Source: an uncultured Spirochaetia bacterium | GTDB lineage: Bacteria; Spirochaetota; Brachyspiria; Brachyspirales; Brachyspiraceae | Reading direction: 5' to 3' | Length of the DNA: 34,765 bases | Assembly: GCA_947038115.1 (NCBI GenBank) | Contig: CAMQVF010000012.1 | Span: 1 to 34,765 of the forward strand | Shown: positions 33,558 to 34,765 of the stretch, one piece after another | How the letters are laid out: the number at the start of each line of letters is the position of its first letter | Position numbering within the stretch: the first letter of the stretch is position 1 | Notes under the pieces: model-generated | The model's database searches: none | Told to the model about the DNA's origin: nothing | The model's input: the letters and a program-made list of their open reading frames with translations, nothing else | Translations under genes and position numbers: made by a program

Positions 33558-34765
33558 ATGAAGACCTCTATAAATATCGTAAATGTTTCGAAAAGCTATG
33601 GGACAAATGTGCTCCTTGATGATGTAAATCTAATGATAGAAGAAAAATCAAAAATTGGTGTTGTCGGCAGAAATGGTGCTGGAAAAACCACTTTTATAAA
33701 AATGTTAATGGGAATTGAAGAACCCGACAGCGGTGAAATAATTATTAGCCCAGAACTTCAAGTCGGCTACTTAAGACAAGATGACGATTTCGACTTGGAT
33801 GAAAATGTTATTGACCATTTAGTGAGAATAACAGGTGCTGAAAAGTGGAAGTGTGCCAAAATTGCCTCACGTTTTGGAATTGATCATAATAAAGCCACAT
33901 TCAATATAGGTAAATTTTCTAGTGGTTTTAGAATGCGTATTAAACTTACAGAAATGATGCTTAATGAACCTAATTTTCTTCTACTCGACGAACCTTCAAA
34001 CTTCCTTGACTTGAATACTCTAATCGACTTAGAAAATTTCCTACTCGATTATAATGGTGGATTTTTAATCATTTCACATGATAGAGAATTCTTGAAGTCT
34101 ACATGCGAAAAAACATTAGAAGTCGACAAAGGCGGATGTGTATATTTTCCTTCTGGCGTTGAAGATTATTTTGAATATAAAAATGAGCAAATTGAGTCGG
34201 GCAAGCGATATAATAAAAATGTCGATGATAAAAAAGCACATTTGCAAAAATTTGTAGATAAATTTGGATCAAAAGCTAGTAAAGCAAAGCAAGCACAGTC
34301 GAAAATGAAGCAAATTGAAAAGCTTAAAACGATTGAAATTGGCAATCCATTACGAAGTGTTAAAATCCATATTCCACATGTGCCAGAAAAAAAAGGTTTT
34401 GCAGTTGTTGCTGATGACTTATCAGTAGGATATAATGGAAAAACTGTATGTAAATCAAAACGAATTGAAATACCCCGTGGTGTGCACGTCGCTGTTCTTG
34501 GTGAAAACGGTGAGGGTAAAACTACTCTACTCCGCACATTGGCAGGCGAATTAGAAAAAGTGGATGGTAACTTTAATTATTCACAAGGAATTAAATTGGC
34601 ATATTTTGCCGAGCATATATATAAAAATTTGAGTGCAAACGACAATGTTCTTTCTTATTTAAGACGTCATGCAAAACCTGGAATACTCACTCGTGAACTA
34701 CAAGCGATGCTTGGAAGTTTTCTTTTTTCAAATGATGATATTTATAAAGATGTCTCTGTTTTAAG
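33558..34765 (+). CDS. ABC-F family ATPase (3' end outside window)
   Basis: The open frame begins at ATG 33558 and runs to the window edge (402 residues), so the gene is cut. ABC-F proteins act on the ribosome, not in transport. The first ATPase has Walker A GRNGAGKTT (37-45), a divergent signature FSSGFRMR (120-127, usually LSGG), Walker B LLLDEPSNFLD (141-151, usually P-T-N-H-L-D) and SHDREFL. A basic linker (about 228-255, QKFVDKFGSKASKAKQAQ) corresponds to the P-site-tRNA-interaction segment. The second ATPase begins near 283, with Walker A GENGEGKTTLL (315-325). A Uup/YkpA-like member is most likely. The ribosome site is weak. It starts 51 bases after the floA terminator. Confidence 0.9.
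   Translation, partial: MKTSINIVNVSKSYGTNVLLDDVNLMIEEKSKIGVVGRNGAGKTTFIKMLMGIEEPDSGEIIISPELQVGYLRQDDDFDLDENVIDHLVRITGAEKWKCAKIASRFGIDHNKATFNIGKFSSGFRMRIKLTEMMLNEPNFLLLDEPSNFLDLNTLIDLENFLLDYNGGFLIISHDREFLKSTCEKTLEVDKGGCVYFPSGVEDYFEYKNEQIESGKRYNKNVDDKKAHLQKFVDKFGSKASKAKQAQSKMKQIEKLKTIEIGNPLRSVKIHIPHVPEKKGFAVVADDLSVGYNGKTVCKSKRIEIPRGVHVAVLGENGEGKTTLLRTLAGELEKVDGNFNYSQGIKLAYFAEHIYKNLSANDNVLSYLRRHAKPGILTRELQAMLGSFLFSNDDIYKDVSVL

Noticed and set aside
34166-34537. Minus-strand open frame of 123 codons inside the ABC-F gene
   Set aside because: It is antisense to the conserved linker and second Walker A region of the ABC-F gene, whose frame is clearly coding; no ribosome site or homology-like pattern.

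Overview
The window is 34.8 kb of very AT-rich, gene-dense bacterial chromosome with short intergenic gaps. It has no transposase, integrase, phage gene or CRISPR array. AT richness, many TPR proteins, a GrpE-DnaK-DnaJ locus, CheA and FloA together suggest a spirochaete, most likely Brachyspira. This rests on family-level recognition; there is no rRNA here to prove the genus.

Layout. 1-3132: the 3' part of a GGDEF diguanylate cyclase faces a TPR protein and a secreted LamG-like/fibronectin-III protein. 3133-3648: the only long gene-free stretch. It holds a compact small-RNA gene (about 3352-3434, with its own promoter and terminator) and a grpE promoter with a perfect sigma-54 -24/-12 match. 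3649-7503: grpE-dnaK, a strong terminator, then dnaJ. 7508-14979: a probable glycosyltransferase on the minus strand, then a large secreted TPR protein, gpsA, a DUF1385 membrane protein and an unknown membrane-anchored protein. 15044-19461: an operon-like run of TPR/Mrr-like protein, rlmE, an RseC-type protein, a PSP1 protein and trpS. 19500-21671: a TRIC-type channel, an RluC/RluD-type pseudouridine synthase and a lipoprotein. 21688-25377 (minus): cheA followed closely by UDP-glucose dehydrogenase. 25512-27974: a convergent module bounded by two tRNA genes, tRNA-Tyr then a STAS protein on one side, tRNA-Asn then a K+ channel and a cyclic-nucleotide-binding protein on the other. 28024-31013: a GldG-family protein and a polysaccharide flippase. 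31010-32220 (minus): two more cyclic-nucleotide-binding-fold proteins. 32431-34765: floA, a terminator and a 3'-truncated ABC-F ATPase.

How it fits together. Much of the window concerns signalling (GGDEF, CheA, STAS, three cNMP-fold proteins, a gated K+ channel), envelope and polysaccharide work (glycosyltransferase, ugd, flippase, GldG, FloA, lipoprotein, secreted LamG/FN3 protein) and protein quality control or translation (GrpE/DnaK/DnaJ, RlmE, TrpS, ABC-F, pseudouridine synthase). Start codons are often not ATG (TTG for gpsA, rlmE, STAS and the large TPR protein; GTG for dnaJ, PSP1 and the K+ channel). Two genes look leaderless. Three of the convergent gene pairs overlap by exactly one 4-bp palindrome containing both stop codons.

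The best candidates for undescribed biology are the small RNA carrying an 8-nt copy of the anti-Shine-Dalgarno sequence between two hairpins, the tRNA-bounded signalling module, the sigma-54-like element before the chaperone operon, and the extra cysteine clusters in GrpE and the PSP1 protein.
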